Positions 36,532 to 44,891 of a DNA stretch of 64,000 nt are shown here, one piece after another; the stretch's first letter is position 1, and each line of letters opens with the position of its first letter. The notes below the pieces were generated by a model. That model was given only the letters and a program-made list of their open reading frames with translations. It was not told where the DNA came from and did not search any database. Source of the stretch: Ogataea parapolymorpha DL-1 (lineage: Eukaryota; Ascomycota; Pichiomycetes; Pichiales; Pichiaceae); NCBI RefSeq assembly GCF_000187245.1, contig NC_027861.1, positions 496,001-560,000 on the forward strand. Reading direction: 5' to 3'. The translations under genes were made by a program, and so were the position numbers.

Positions 36532-36895
36532 GGAAAATGATCACAGTTATCCCAAATTGGGATATTTCGGACTTTAATAGCACAGCCTGAAAAATAATAG
36601 AAAATGGAACTTGGATTGAGCAAATATTACGATGAGCAAATATCTCTGTTCAACGGCTTAAAAGGACCCATAAATCTCTTGTATAGATACGATATAATTG
36701 ATAAGATGTGTTGATAAGATTTATGGTATTCGAAACTGGTTTTTGAATTTTGGGGGTTTGTCATGCCTTTGCGCAACTTGCCTTTCTTCCTTCCTTATGT
36801 CAGCGGGTAGTGCAAATTAGTAATTGCCACCAATAAGATAGCTCTAGAATATTTAAGACTCCGAACAATCTCAGTTTCTTAAACTTCTAACGAAA
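36532..36895. promoter_or_regulatory. Divergent promoter of the PDI-like gene and SOD1
   Basis: The 364-bp spacer contains TTAGTAA at 36817-36823, the reverse complement of the Yap1 site TTACTAA, 73 bp before the SOD1 ATG. A pyrimidine-rich stretch (CCTTTCTTCCTTCCTT, near 36781) lies just upstream, and ATATTTAAGA (about 36849) may be TATA-like. No coding frame is seen. Confidence 0.5.
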
Positions 36896-37399
36896 ATGGT
36901 CAAAGCTGGTAAGTAGGAAGAAGATTAGCCAATTGCTAACAATGCAGTCGCTGTCGTGAGAGGAGACTCTACTGTTAAGGGAATTGTTACTTTTGAGCAG
37001 GCTTCCGAGTCTGAACCAACCACCGTTTCATGGGAAATTTCCGGTAACGATCCAAACGCTCTGAGAGGTTTCCATATCCATCAATTTGGTGACAACACTA
37101 ACGGCTGCACTTCTGCTGGACCACACTTCAACCCATTCGGCAAGAACCACGGTGCACCAGAAGACTCCGAGAGACACGTTGGTGACCTTGGTAACATTAC
37201 TACCGACGCCAATGGAGTTGCCAAGGGTGCTAAGCAGGACAGCCTGATCAAGCTTTTCGGTGAGAACTCCATTTTGGGAAGAACCGTCGTTGTTCACTCT
37301 GGTACCGATGACTTGGGTAAGGGTGGCCACCCAGACTCTTTGAAGACTGGTAATGCCGGTGGTAGACCAGCCTGTGGTGTCATTGGATTCTCTTCTTAA
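36896..37399 (+). CDS. SOD1: Cu/Zn superoxide dismutase (spliced)
   Basis: Sod1 is the cytosolic and intermembrane-space enzyme that removes superoxide. Exon 1 is only 13 nt (36896-36908) and exon 2 is 36948-37399, joined in phase 1 to give exactly 154 residues, the family length. The join restores [16 protein letters not shown]. Metal ligands are in place: [29 protein letters not shown] and [14 protein letters not shown]. The disulphide cysteines lie in TNGCTSAG and RPACGVIG. Start, junction and length are mutually consistent. Confidence 0.97.
36909..36947 (+). other. SOD1: SOD1 intron, 39 nt
   Basis: Donor GTAAGT, branch TGCTAAC (branch A 36939), acceptor GCAG 8 nt later. The length is a multiple of three, but retention gives TAG two codons after the donor, so it cannot be read through. 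Confidence 0.95.
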
Positions 37400-37493
37400 G
37401 TGTCTTATATGGAATGGGTTGTCCCCGAAGTTTTGTATAGTTGATCAATTCAACTCCCATTAAATTCTTTACCGCAGTTGTAGTCTATTTACA

Positions 37494-38435
37494 TTATTCG
37501 CTTTCCCAAAACATCAAACCGGCCCCAGGTCCAGAGCTGTGTCTACTAAAGTAGTCAAAGTCAATGGACACGGCATTGGCTAGCAAAACTGCCTTTTGAT
37601 CGAGAGTCATTCCTTTTTCAGAAACGGGGTAGTATAAATCTTCCAGCCCCTGGAAGCTCAACGGATCCATTCGAATCACATAAATGCCTGTGTCAGTGAA
37701 AAGTTCTCTTGCAAATCCAACAAAATTCCTCGAAACAGCGCCCAATATCGTTCCATTCTCTGCCCTGACGGGGAACTCCCAGGATAAGAAACCAGAGTCA
37801 ATGGCTCCAAACTGGTCGAATGCGTCGTCACCACTGGCTTTGAACAAGTTATATCTTCGTCTCCACAAATGCCAACTCTGAACAGACTCTCCAATTAATG
37901 CCCCATCAGGATAGCGGGAGTCTATCACATTTGGAAGAAAGGCCTTGATGTGAGAGTTGATGAAGCTGAACGGTCTTTTGATAGTCATCAAAACGTTGCC
38001 GTAGTTGTCTAGGAGGTCCACAGTGAACGGACGGTGAAGTCTGTATATTTGCCTCATTATTGCTTTGGTGAACCCAAAGTCGCGCTCCAAAAGCCAACCC
38101 AACTGATTGCCCATCGAATCCATGAGAACGTATCTATTAGCCTGCTCAAATCCCAGAAACAAATTCATGTACTCAATTTGTCGTTGTATAACCAAGGTGG
38201 GTTGTGACAATATCGAGGCCAAAGGGTCTGAGTGACTGATGATTCCTCCGGGATTGGGTGTATGCACATAGCTAGTGTGAGACGGTGATCGCGAGTAATC
38301 CTCTGTCCCATAGCCACCGGTCATCTTTCTCATCCCATACCGGCCGCTATACCACCTGCTGCTCCGAATACTGGAGCGGTTGCCTCTCCACTGCCTAGCT
38401 GCTGTCTTTACTGAGCGTATCAGCGGAGACCACAT
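37494..38435 (-). CDS. AIM25: Mitochondrial phospholipid scramblase-like protein Aim25
   Basis: The 313-residue protein has a basic presequence-like N-terminus. It carries the scramblase domain: DPLASILSQPTLVIQRQIEYMNLFLGFEQANRY near residue 70, LLERDFGFTKAIMRQIYRLHRPF, MTIKRPFSFINSHIKAF, and the C-terminal DPLSFQGLEDLYYP. S. cerevisiae Aim25 (YJR100C) is a non-essential mitochondrial protein of the same family; its lipid-transfer activity is not established. It is divergent from RSM26 across 99 bp and convergent with SOD1. Confidence 0.92.
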   Translation of the reverse strand: MWSPLIRSVKTAARQWRGNRSSIRSSRWYSGRYGMRKMTGGYGTEDYSRSPSHTSYVHTPNPGGIISHSDPLASILSQPTLVIQRQIEYMNLFLGFEQANRYVLMDSMGNQLGWLLERDFGFTKAIMRQIYRLHRPFTVDLLDNYGNVLMTIKRPFSFINSHIKAFLPNVIDSRYPDGALIGESVQSWHLWRRRYNLFKASGDDAFDQFGAIDSGFLSWEFPVRAENGTILGAVSRNFVGFARELFTDTGIYVIRMDPLSFQGLEDLYYPVSEKGMTLDQKAVLLANAVSIDFDYFSRHSSGPGAGLMFWESE

Positions 38436-38498
38436 ATTGTTTTGCCTTTGATTATATTGGAGTTTTTACTTCTCCCGCACTACCTTTTTCAAGGCTCT

Positions 38499-38524
38499 AA
38501 AATTTTTCAAAGCTTCCTCATCGC
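38499..38524. promoter_or_regulatory. RRPE and PAC elements in the AIM25/RSM26 promoter
   Basis: AAAATTTTTCA (38499-38509) is the exact reverse complement of the RRPE TGAAAAATTTT. CTCATCGC (38517-38524) is the exact reverse complement of the PAC core GCGATGAG. They are 7 bp apart and end 10 bp before the RSM26 ATG. In S. cerevisiae this pair marks ribosome-biogenesis genes. Confidence 0.65.
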
Positions 38525-38534
38525 CAGCTTCAGG

Positions 38535-39290
38535 ATGCATTTGTCTAGAGTGTTTTCGAGGGGAATTCACCTGGTTCCCAGGCTCAAAAACCACCAGCAG
38601 TGGTCACAAGATGGAATCAAGGGCTTGATGTCTCCAAAACAGTACAAAACGAGCTGGACAGACTACCAGAAGTATCTGACCACCAATCTCACTTTCAAAA
38701 CCATTGGAACCGAGCACGAGACAAGAACGCCATTAGCTATCACCCTGGCCACTGCGAAAAAACCCGAACAAGGCCCACTGTTCCACTTCGCCTCGCAATC
38801 TCACAACAACCACTTGTTCTTCGAACAACTGCAGGACGCTTCTACTGATCCACCGGCGCTCAAATCGCGTCTCGAAAGACATATCACCACAGCATTTGGC
38901 TCACTAGAAAATCTCAGAAATGACTTCTTGTATGCCGCTGATACACTGACTGGAAATGGATGGGTTTTTCTTGTGGAGACACAGGAGAAAACGGTTAAAA
39001 TTATCTCTTGCAACAATGATGGCACCCCATACTTGTACAGCAGAAACCAATCCTCCGACCTTAATGGCGCCATCAGCATTGAGGACTTCGAAAAACTCAT
39101 TTCCAACAAGGATAGATTAAGTCGGAAAATTAAAGACTATACCGTTCCCCTACTGGTTTGCAATGTATGGGAGCACGCCTACATCGAGGATTATGGAGTC
39201 AACGGTAAAGCCGATTACCTAGAAAACTTCTGGAACTGTATCAATTGGGAGATTGTTAACAACAGACTCTTTGTTAATATAGGTCTCTAA
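38535..39290 (+). CDS. RSM26: Mitochondrial small ribosomal subunit protein mS42 (Rsm26)
   Basis: The first ATG with homology (38535) gives 251 residues; the frame extends upstream only from a TTG. The fold is that of an iron/manganese superoxide dismutase recruited as a mitoribosome protein. FASQSHNNHLFFEQL near residue 92 and VCNVWEHAYIEDYGVNGKADYLENFWNCINWEIV near 206 match SOD-like segments. The N-terminus (RVFSRGIHLVPRL) is a presequence resembling S. cerevisiae Rsm26 (266 residues). The paralogue-like mS43 (Mrp1) is the alternative. The Rsm26 N-terminal similarity favours mS42. Confidence 0.82.
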   Translation: MHLSRVFSRGIHLVPRLKNHQQWSQDGIKGLMSPKQYKTSWTDYQKYLTTNLTFKTIGTEHETRTPLAITLATAKKPEQGPLFHFASQSHNNHLFFEQLQDASTDPPALKSRLERHITTAFGSLENLRNDFLYAADTLTGNGWVFLVETQEKTVKIISCNNDGTPYLYSRNQSSDLNGAISIEDFEKLISNKDRLSRKIKDYTVPLLVCNVWEHAYIEDYGVNGKADYLENFWNCINWEIVNNRLFVNIGL

Positions 39291-39324
39291 TGTACATAGA
39301 CATAAATCATGCTTGGATCAATAT

Positions 39325-40035
39325 CTATTCTTCAAGCTTGTAATCATCGTAATCACCACAAAATAGCAGTGTCTCGCGCAAATATGAATCATTGTACACA
39401 TCAGATTTGGAAAGTGAAGATATGAGACTAATATTGAAACTGCTCAAGGCTAGGTTCTTTTTTATAAGATGAGTATATCTTTCTTTCAACCGCTCCAGTT
39501 CCGGAATCTGCTCTTCCTCTCTAATTTTATTTTGAAAAGAGAGGTTTTTATTTTCCTCCACCAGATTTAGATAGTTTTGTACCAATTCACGAAGCCCTCC
39601 AAGGCTCTCGTTCACATTTGCGATTGTACCATCAAGGAAACTATGAATACTATCGTTTTTGTTTAATTCATCCATAAGAGACTTATTGGACGTGTCGCAT
39701 TCTTTTGCTAGTCTGGCTATATTAGAATCAGTTTCAGTGTGGATAGCGCGCAGTATGGGATATGTTATCATGTGCTGTTCTATTATGCGAAGCCTGATAT
39801 TCAGCATTTTCTCCAGAAATGAATTTACCGTCTCCTCTGAATCCTTGTTGAGAATTTCTGCGTGCAGATGAGCCAGTTGAAGATCTGGCATTTTGTGCAA
39901 CGCTTCATCGAACTCTTTCTCAATCGTCTGCGGAAGCTCTTCCAATTTGACCCTCTTCGTTGCCACTAGCAGCTGATCTATCACTGATACCAGTTGTCTG
40001 TAAACTTGGGCGTGCTCGTCTTCCAATGAAGCCAT
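39325..40035 (-). CDS. Coiled-coil protein, candidate CENP-H/Mcm16 kinetochore subunit
   Basis: The first ATG (40035) gives 236 residues; the frame runs 7 codons further only from a TTG. The protein is almost entirely helical, with heptad regions around residues 15-120 and 135-205. The C-terminus (ELERLKERYTHLIKKNLALSS, then SLISSLSKSDVYNDSYLRETLLFCGD) fits the CENP-H domain pattern: an Asn-rich coiled coil, then a short helix, then a conserved acidic LR-x-x-x-L end. S. cerevisiae Mcm16 and S. pombe Fta3 are the orthologues of that family. It diverges fast and the assignment is an inference from pattern. Confidence 0.5.
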   Translation of the reverse strand: MASLEDEHAQVYRQLVSVIDQLLVATKRVKLEELPQTIEKEFDEALHKMPDLQLAHLHAEILNKDSEETVNSFLEKMLNIRLRIIEQHMITYPILRAIHTETDSNIARLAKECDTSNKSLMDELNKNDSIHSFLDGTIANVNESLGGLRELVQNYLNLVEENKNLSFQNKIREEEQIPELERLKERYTHLIKKNLALSSFNISLISSLSKSDVYNDSYLRETLLFCGDYDDYKLEE

Positions 40036-40103
40036 GTCGCGTAGTTTGATAAACAAACTATTTTGTCACAATAGATTAATTTTTTTTATTTGGTAAATTC
40101 CTC

Positions 40104-40750
40104 ATGTCGTTCAAGTTTCCTTCGATATATGATTTTCCTCCATTTTTTACTAAGCAGGTACATAGTCAAACGTTGGAAACACAGAAGTCCCACTGGATTC
40201 AACTGATATTAGATTACTGCAGATTCAACAAGATCTGGATATTATCATTGAACGGGGAGTCAGGAGACTCAACGCTGGACCACGTAGATCCTGAGGACGA
40301 AGATGATGATGACGACTACGCAGAAGTGACCAAGCAGTCTCTTTTTACGAATAATAAGATTGACAGAAGCCTAAAAAGTGACTTCATTATGGAAATTTAT
40401 AACGAAATGATCTCCAAAGAGAAAGCCGAATGGGTGAATCCCAAAAATCACAAGCACGGAATCATCGTCTATTGGCATACATTAGAGGAGTGGGCAAACA
40501 TAATTTTTGAATGGGTAAGTGTATCTCTGTCAAATATACTAACTCTCAGATTGACATTACAGGGCAGAGCAACACCGTGCTGACATTGTACGAATTACGC
40601 AAGGGTGACCTGGCAAAAACCCAGGAATTTTATGGAATGAACCCAACGGTCCTAATAAAGGTTTTGAACGTATTAGTGAAGACAGATAGAGCGCAAATCA
40701 TGAAAGACGATAACGGTAAAATAGCTGGGGTCAAATTTAGTGATAAGTAA
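40104..40750 (+). CDS. VPS25: ESCRT-II subunit Vps25 (spliced)
   Basis: Vps25 is one of the ESCRT-II subunits that sort ubiquitinated cargo into multivesicular bodies, the route taken by Cps1 above. Exon 1 is 40104-40514 and exon 2 is 40550-40750, both in phase 0, giving 203 residues. The family signature FPPFFTKQ lies near residue 11. The splice restores WANIIFEWIDITGQSN followed by TVLTLYELRKGD, which matches human and yeast Vps25 in spacing. The end GVKFSDK corresponds to the conserved GVKFF. An acidic insert (DPEDEDDDDDY) is lineage-specific. The gene shares a 68-bp divergent spacer with the CENP-H-like gene. Confidence 0.93.
40515..40549 (+). other. VPS25: VPS25 intron, 35 nt
   Basis: Donor GTAAGT, perfect TACTAAC branch (branch A 40542), acceptor TCAG 7 nt later. 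Two later AGs (ending 40563 and 40568) were considered. The first gives the wrong phase. The second keeps frame but loses the IDITGQ residues seen in Vps25 homologues. Retention causes a frameshift ending at 40583. Confidence 0.92.
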
Positions 40751-40858
40751 AGTCGATAGACGCACCGTGTCGCGTCGAAAGAGAAAAAAAATGTTTAAAA
40801 ATTTTTTGGTTTCATCTGATAGTCTTTCTTCCTAAAGTTCTGACCACACAAGATTATC

Positions 40859-42586
40859 ATGAAGTACGTCGTTGTTTCTGGTGGAGTTATCTCAGGTATT
40901 GGAAAGGGTGTTTTGGCATCCTCCACTGGTATGCTGTTGAAAACTCTTGGTTTAAGAGTCACCTCTATCAAAATTGACCCATACCTGAACATCGACGCAG
41001 GAACTATGTCTCCTCTAGAGCACGGGGAGTGCTTTGTTCTGGATGATGGTGGAGAAGTGGATCTTGATTTGGGAAACTATGAAAGATATCTGGGTATTTC
41101 TCTCACTAAAGACCACAATATTACCACAGGCAAGATCTACTCTGCTGTGATTCAAAAGGAAAGAAAAGGTGACTACTTGGGTAAAACTGTTCAAGTTGTT
41201 CCTCATATCACTAATGCCATTCAGGACTGGATTGAGCGTGTTGCCAGAATTCCTGTTGATCCATCTGGAATGGAACCAGATGTCTGTATCATTGAATTGG
41301 GTGGAACAGTTGGTGATATTGAGTCTGCTCCCTTCGTTGAAGCCCTGAGACAATTCCAGTTTAGAGTCGGACATGAAAACTTTGCGTTAATTCACGTGTC
41401 GCTTGTCCCAGTGATTCATGGCGAGCAAAAGACGAAGCCTACCCAAGCTGCAATTAAAGATCTGAGATCTCTTGGTCTTTCTCCAGATATGATTGGTTGC
41501 AGATGTTCTTCCAAATTGGAAAAGCCCACGATCGACAAGATCGCGATGTTCTGCCATGTTGGTGCTGAGCAGGTTCTTGCCATTCACGACGTGAACTCTA
41601 CCTACCATGTTCCGCTCATTTTGAAAGAGCAAAAAATGATTAATTATCTGACTAAGAGGTTAGAACTTCACAAAATGCACATTCCTCCCCTGATGGTTGC
41701 CAAAGGTGAGGAGTTATACAAGAACTGGGTTGAGCTGACAACACAGCACGATAGATCCTACGAGAAAGTCACCATTGCAATTGTCGGAAAGTACACTAAT
41801 TTACATGACTCGTATTTATCTGTGATCAAGTCGCTCGAACACAGTGCAATGAGATGTTCCAAGAAACTGGAAATTGTCTGGGTGGAGTCGGGCAATTTGG
41901 AACCCGAAACTGAATTGGTGAACAAGGCTGACTTCCATTCTGCGTGGCAGCTGGTTTGTAAAGCTGATGGTATTTTGGTTCCTGGAGGTTTTGGTACTAG
42001 AGGTGTTGAGGGAATGATTGCTGCTGCTAAATGGGCGAGAGAAAACAATATTCCATATCTGGGTGTTTGTCTTGGACTGCAAGTGGCTGTTATTGAGTTC
42101 ATCAGAAATGTTTTGCATGTCGAAGGTGCAACCAGCGCTGAATTTGTTCCGGAGATCGCTGATGAACAAGCAGCTGTTGTTTATATGCCTGAGATTGACA
42201 AGGAGAACATGGGAGGTACCATGAGATTGGGCCTTAGACCAACGTGTTTCGATTCCACTGCTGAATCTTCTATCATCAAAAAGCTCTATGGTGGTGCAGA
42301 ATCTGTCTTGGAAAGACACAGACACAGATACGAAATTAATCCAGCCATGGTCGAAGCTATTGAGAAACACGGGATGAAGTTTGTCGGAAAAGATGAAAAG
42401 GCGGAGAGAATGGAGATTCTGGAGCTTGTAAATCATCCATTCTTCGTTGCTACTCAGTACCACCCAGAATACATTTCCAAAGTCTTGGACCCATCCCCTC
42501 CATTTTTGGGATTGGTTGCTGCCGCTTCTGGCATGTTGGATGAAATCTTGAAACAAGATCTGAGAAAGTCTGCTAACGATTTTTGA
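40859..42586 (+). CDS. URA7: CTP synthase
   Basis: CTP synthase aminates UTP to CTP using glutamine. The 575-residue protein (579 in S. cerevisiae Ura7) has the N-terminal synthetase domain: [20 protein letters not shown] with the P-loop, [35 protein letters not shown]. It also has the glutamine amidotransferase domain: [11 protein letters not shown], the nucleophile in LGVCLGLQ near residue 403, and the ATQYHPEY His/Glu pair near 530. Only one copy is in the window. The next gene, DGK1, uses CTP as phosphate donor. Confidence 0.97.
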   Translation: MKYVVVSGGVISGIGKGVLASSTGMLLKTLGLRVTSIKIDPYLNIDAGTMSPLEHGECFVLDDGGEVDLDLGNYERYLGISLTKDHNITTGKIYSAVIQKERKGDYLGKTVQVVPHITNAIQDWIERVARIPVDPSGMEPDVCIIELGGTVGDIESAPFVEALRQFQFRVGHENFALIHVSLVPVIHGEQKTKPTQAAIKDLRSLGLSPDMIGCRCSSKLEKPTIDKIAMFCHVGAEQVLAIHDVNSTYHVPLILKEQKMINYLTKRLELHKMHIPPLMVAKGEELYKNWVELTTQHDRSYEKVTIAIVGKYTNLHDSYLSVIKSLEHSAMRCSKKLEIVWVESGNLEPETELVNKADFHSAWQLVCKADGILVPGGFGTRGVEGMIAAAKWARENNIPYLGVCLGLQVAVIEFIRNVLHVEGATSAEFVPEIADEQAAVVYMPEIDKENMGGTMRLGLRPTCFDSTAESSIIKKLYGGAESVLERHRHRYEINPAMVEAIEKHGMKFVGKDEKAERMEILELVNHPFFVATQYHPEYISKVLDPSPPFLGLVAAASGMLDEILKQDLRKSANDF

Positions 42587-43711
42587 AGGGTGCTCGCAGA
42601 TGATTTTTGTCTAATATGTACGTAAATTCGTGGAGCATGTGCATGTACCTCACTAATATAAATAGAATACATGGGGCAAGGGCCCACATCGCAAAAATGT
42701 CGACTAAATCAGATACACCTGGCTAAAGTTATGATCATTTAGACAATGATTATTAGGGTAAGGCAAATTTTGAGTTACAAAGGCACCAAAGTAAGTCATT
42801 TCAGTCTGCTGAAATGATAAGAATTATGACCATATACGATTGAGATTATTTGTACGACTTGCCATTGAGTGCTAATGCCCAGTTGATAAGCACTGAGCTC
42901 CAGATCATCTTTAGTAAAAACAAGCAGATTAGAACCTGTACTGTGCGGAAGCTTCTTAGATTTTTGAAAGGAATGTCTCTCGTATGCTGGGCATTCAAGG
43001 CTCCTGAAGATATTAGAGCAAAATAAGAGCGAACCAAAGGTGTTGGTTGTACTTCCTAACTTCAATGACTTTTGTCTTGAATAAAGGCCTAATCAAACTT
43101 TACCAGTTTCATGTATTGTGCTGGACATCAACAAAGACTAGCATCGATGATGAGTAATCACTGATGAGAATGGCGTCAATGCTAGCATTCTAATGCTGAT
43201 TGGACTGTTTATGACTCCGAAATAACGGTTTCAGATGATCAATCTTAAATTAAGGATTAAATACGTTCATTGAGCGAGCAGCCAGTTATTGTAAGGTTCT
43301 CGTCTAAAGCATATCGACCTTAAATCATCATGTTTGCTCGAGTTGCCTCTGTTTTACGAATGTTCCCTTGAGTCACTCACTAAGAAAATTGTTAGAATTT
43401 ATGAATAAAATAAAGTTTCACCTTCAATATGCGACGTGTTGCCTGTAAGTTTGCTTGGGAGCGAGTCGACGTTTCAGATCGTGAATGTGCCTTTGACATT
43501 TTCTGTATGCTTCAGGACGCTATCAACTCTTTCTCAAATGCGTAAGGTCATGAGGTCAATTGAAAGAAAATTGTTCATCTGAAGGAATTCGCAACGATTG
43601 GGGATGTTCGAGTTCGAAAAATCCTGAAAGCCTTCAGTACAAACGTTATTTTACCCAATTTGGCCACATACAGAGTTTGCTGTATATTATTACTGTAGAA
43701 ACGTCTCAGAG
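42587..43711. ncRNA. 1125-bp gap between convergent genes; candidate structured RNA
   Basis: Neither flanking gene needs a promoter here, since URA7 and DGK1 converge, yet the gap is about ten times the usual convergent spacing. It has no long ORF. It holds perfect hairpins: TCATTTCAG/CTGAAATGA at 42796-42817, AACCAA/TTGGTT at 43032-43048, and the palindrome AATGCTAGCATT at 43178-43189. There is also an Sm-like site with a stem-loop (42959-42996). An ATGATGA box-C-like and CTGA box-D-like pair lies at 43147-43199. No known snRNA, RNase P/MRP, SRP or telomerase core was recognised. Confidence 0.35.
42959..42996 (+). other. Sm-like site followed by a 7-bp stem-loop
   Basis: GATTTTTGA (42959-42967) fits the RAU(4-6)GR Sm-ring consensus. 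Three nucleotides later GAATGTC (42971-42977) pairs with GGCATTC (42990-42996), with one G-U, around a 12-nt loop. An Sm site followed by a terminal hairpin is the usual 3' end of snRNAs. The match is short and could be chance. Confidence 0.3.
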
Positions 43712-44692
43712 TTAGTCTCTAGCAGAAAACTTGAGAACCGCCCATAGGAAACCACTGCAAAACACCGGAATGGTGAAGTTGTCGTCCCAGTTGAATATAG
43801 TAAGAGCTTCGCTGACCGATGCAACCAATCCGCACAAAAATGAAAGGGTATGTAGGCTCAGATAGCTCTTTGAGGGCTCCCATGCGAACTCGGAGTAATA
43901 GTTGACCTCAGGGTATGCTGGCACGAAATATCCGTAGAACAAGTACGACGATCCGACACCTGTAATGAATGCTGCAATTGATCCGGCAAGGGATTTAGAC
44001 TTGGTGATTTTAGGTGTCAAGTGACCGTATAGACGACCGAACGTAGAGGCAGCAGTGTCTGACCAACTTAGGAGCAGAACCGCCATGACAGCGATATCCT
44101 TCTTTTGCGTTTGGAAAACTAGGCTCAACCCAAGTAGATACCACAAGGTGCCATTGTAAGTATTAATTTCCTTATCTCTCATCAAAAAGCCGACCGCACT
44201 GCAGTATAGTCGGTTGAATGTTTGTGATCTAAACCGCAAAAGATCGAGTGATAGCACTGATAGAAATCCCGTCACTAGTGGTTTGATCAACATTGGAGTC
44301 TGGACATTGATAGTGTATAAATAGAGTGTAATGAATCCGATGGAGACGTGAAATAATTTGCGCGGCACCTCGTGTTTGTGTATGAGGTTCTTGAAACGTT
44401 TGTGAGTTTCCAAAAGTATGTCTGCGGTGCTTTGGTACTGGGAATCCTGCACCGGATAGAACTGTTTGATGGGTTTCTTATCCATGTTCTCAAAGTCCGA
44501 GGATATAGAAGAAAGATCTCCCGGGTTTGTGTCACTTACTTCGGACTCTAATTCCGTATCACCTTCCTCTTCATCAAAAGTTTCCGATGCTCCATTTGAT
44601 GTGTAATCTGGGTCATCTTCTTCATTATAAGAGCTATCTACCTGATCCACAACCACGGAAGGCACGGCTCTTTCATTTGCCGATTTAACCAT
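43712..44692 (-). CDS. DGK1: CTP-dependent diacylglycerol kinase
   Basis: Dgk1 phosphorylates diacylglycerol at the ER/nuclear membrane with CTP, not ATP, opposing the Pah1 phosphatase. The 326-residue protein has an acidic, Ser-rich N-terminus (about 1-75). The CTP-transferase membrane domain begins at HEVPRKLFHVSIGFITLYLY (near 108). It contains LLLSWSDTAASTFGRLYGHLTP with conserved Asp residues near 210, KSLAGSIAAFITG and the EALTIFNWDDNFTIP block near 293. S. cerevisiae Dgk1 has 290 residues. Confidence 0.93.
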   Translation of the reverse strand: MVKSANERAVPSVVVDQVDSSYNEEDDPDYTSNGASETFDEEEGDTELESEVSDTNPGDLSSISSDFENMDKKPIKQFYPVQDSQYQSTADILLETHKRFKNLIHKHEVPRKLFHVSIGFITLYLYTINVQTPMLIKPLVTGFLSVLSLDLLRFRSQTFNRLYCSAVGFLMRDKEINTYNGTLWYLLGLSLVFQTQKKDIAVMAVLLLSWSDTAASTFGRLYGHLTPKITKSKSLAGSIAAFITGVGSSYLFYGYFVPAYPEVNYYSEFAWEPSKSYLSLHTLSFLCGLVASVSEALTIFNWDDNFTIPVFCSGFLWAVLKFSARD

Positions 44693-44891
44693 TATTTATA
44701 AAATATGCCCTAGATTGCTGTTGTCAATGTGTGATGACAAATGTACCGTCGCCTGTAAGTTGAATTTAGTGAATACACTGTAGCTATAGGTTCCGAATCT
44801 TTATAGAATAGTTTACAATTTTTGCGTAAATGAAAACATAAATTACTTGGCGACACGTAAATTAGAAATGGCAGCGATCTCAATAAGTCCT

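Noticed and set aside
41816..42556. Minus-strand 246-codon ORF inside URA7
   Set aside because: It is antisense to a highly conserved gene, with no recognisable features and an amino-acid mix typical of a shadow frame.
42788..42800. ACTTAC on the minus strand as a U1 snRNA 5' end
   Set aside because: The flanking bases do not match the conserved U1 start ATACTTACCT, and the following sequence shows no U1 features.
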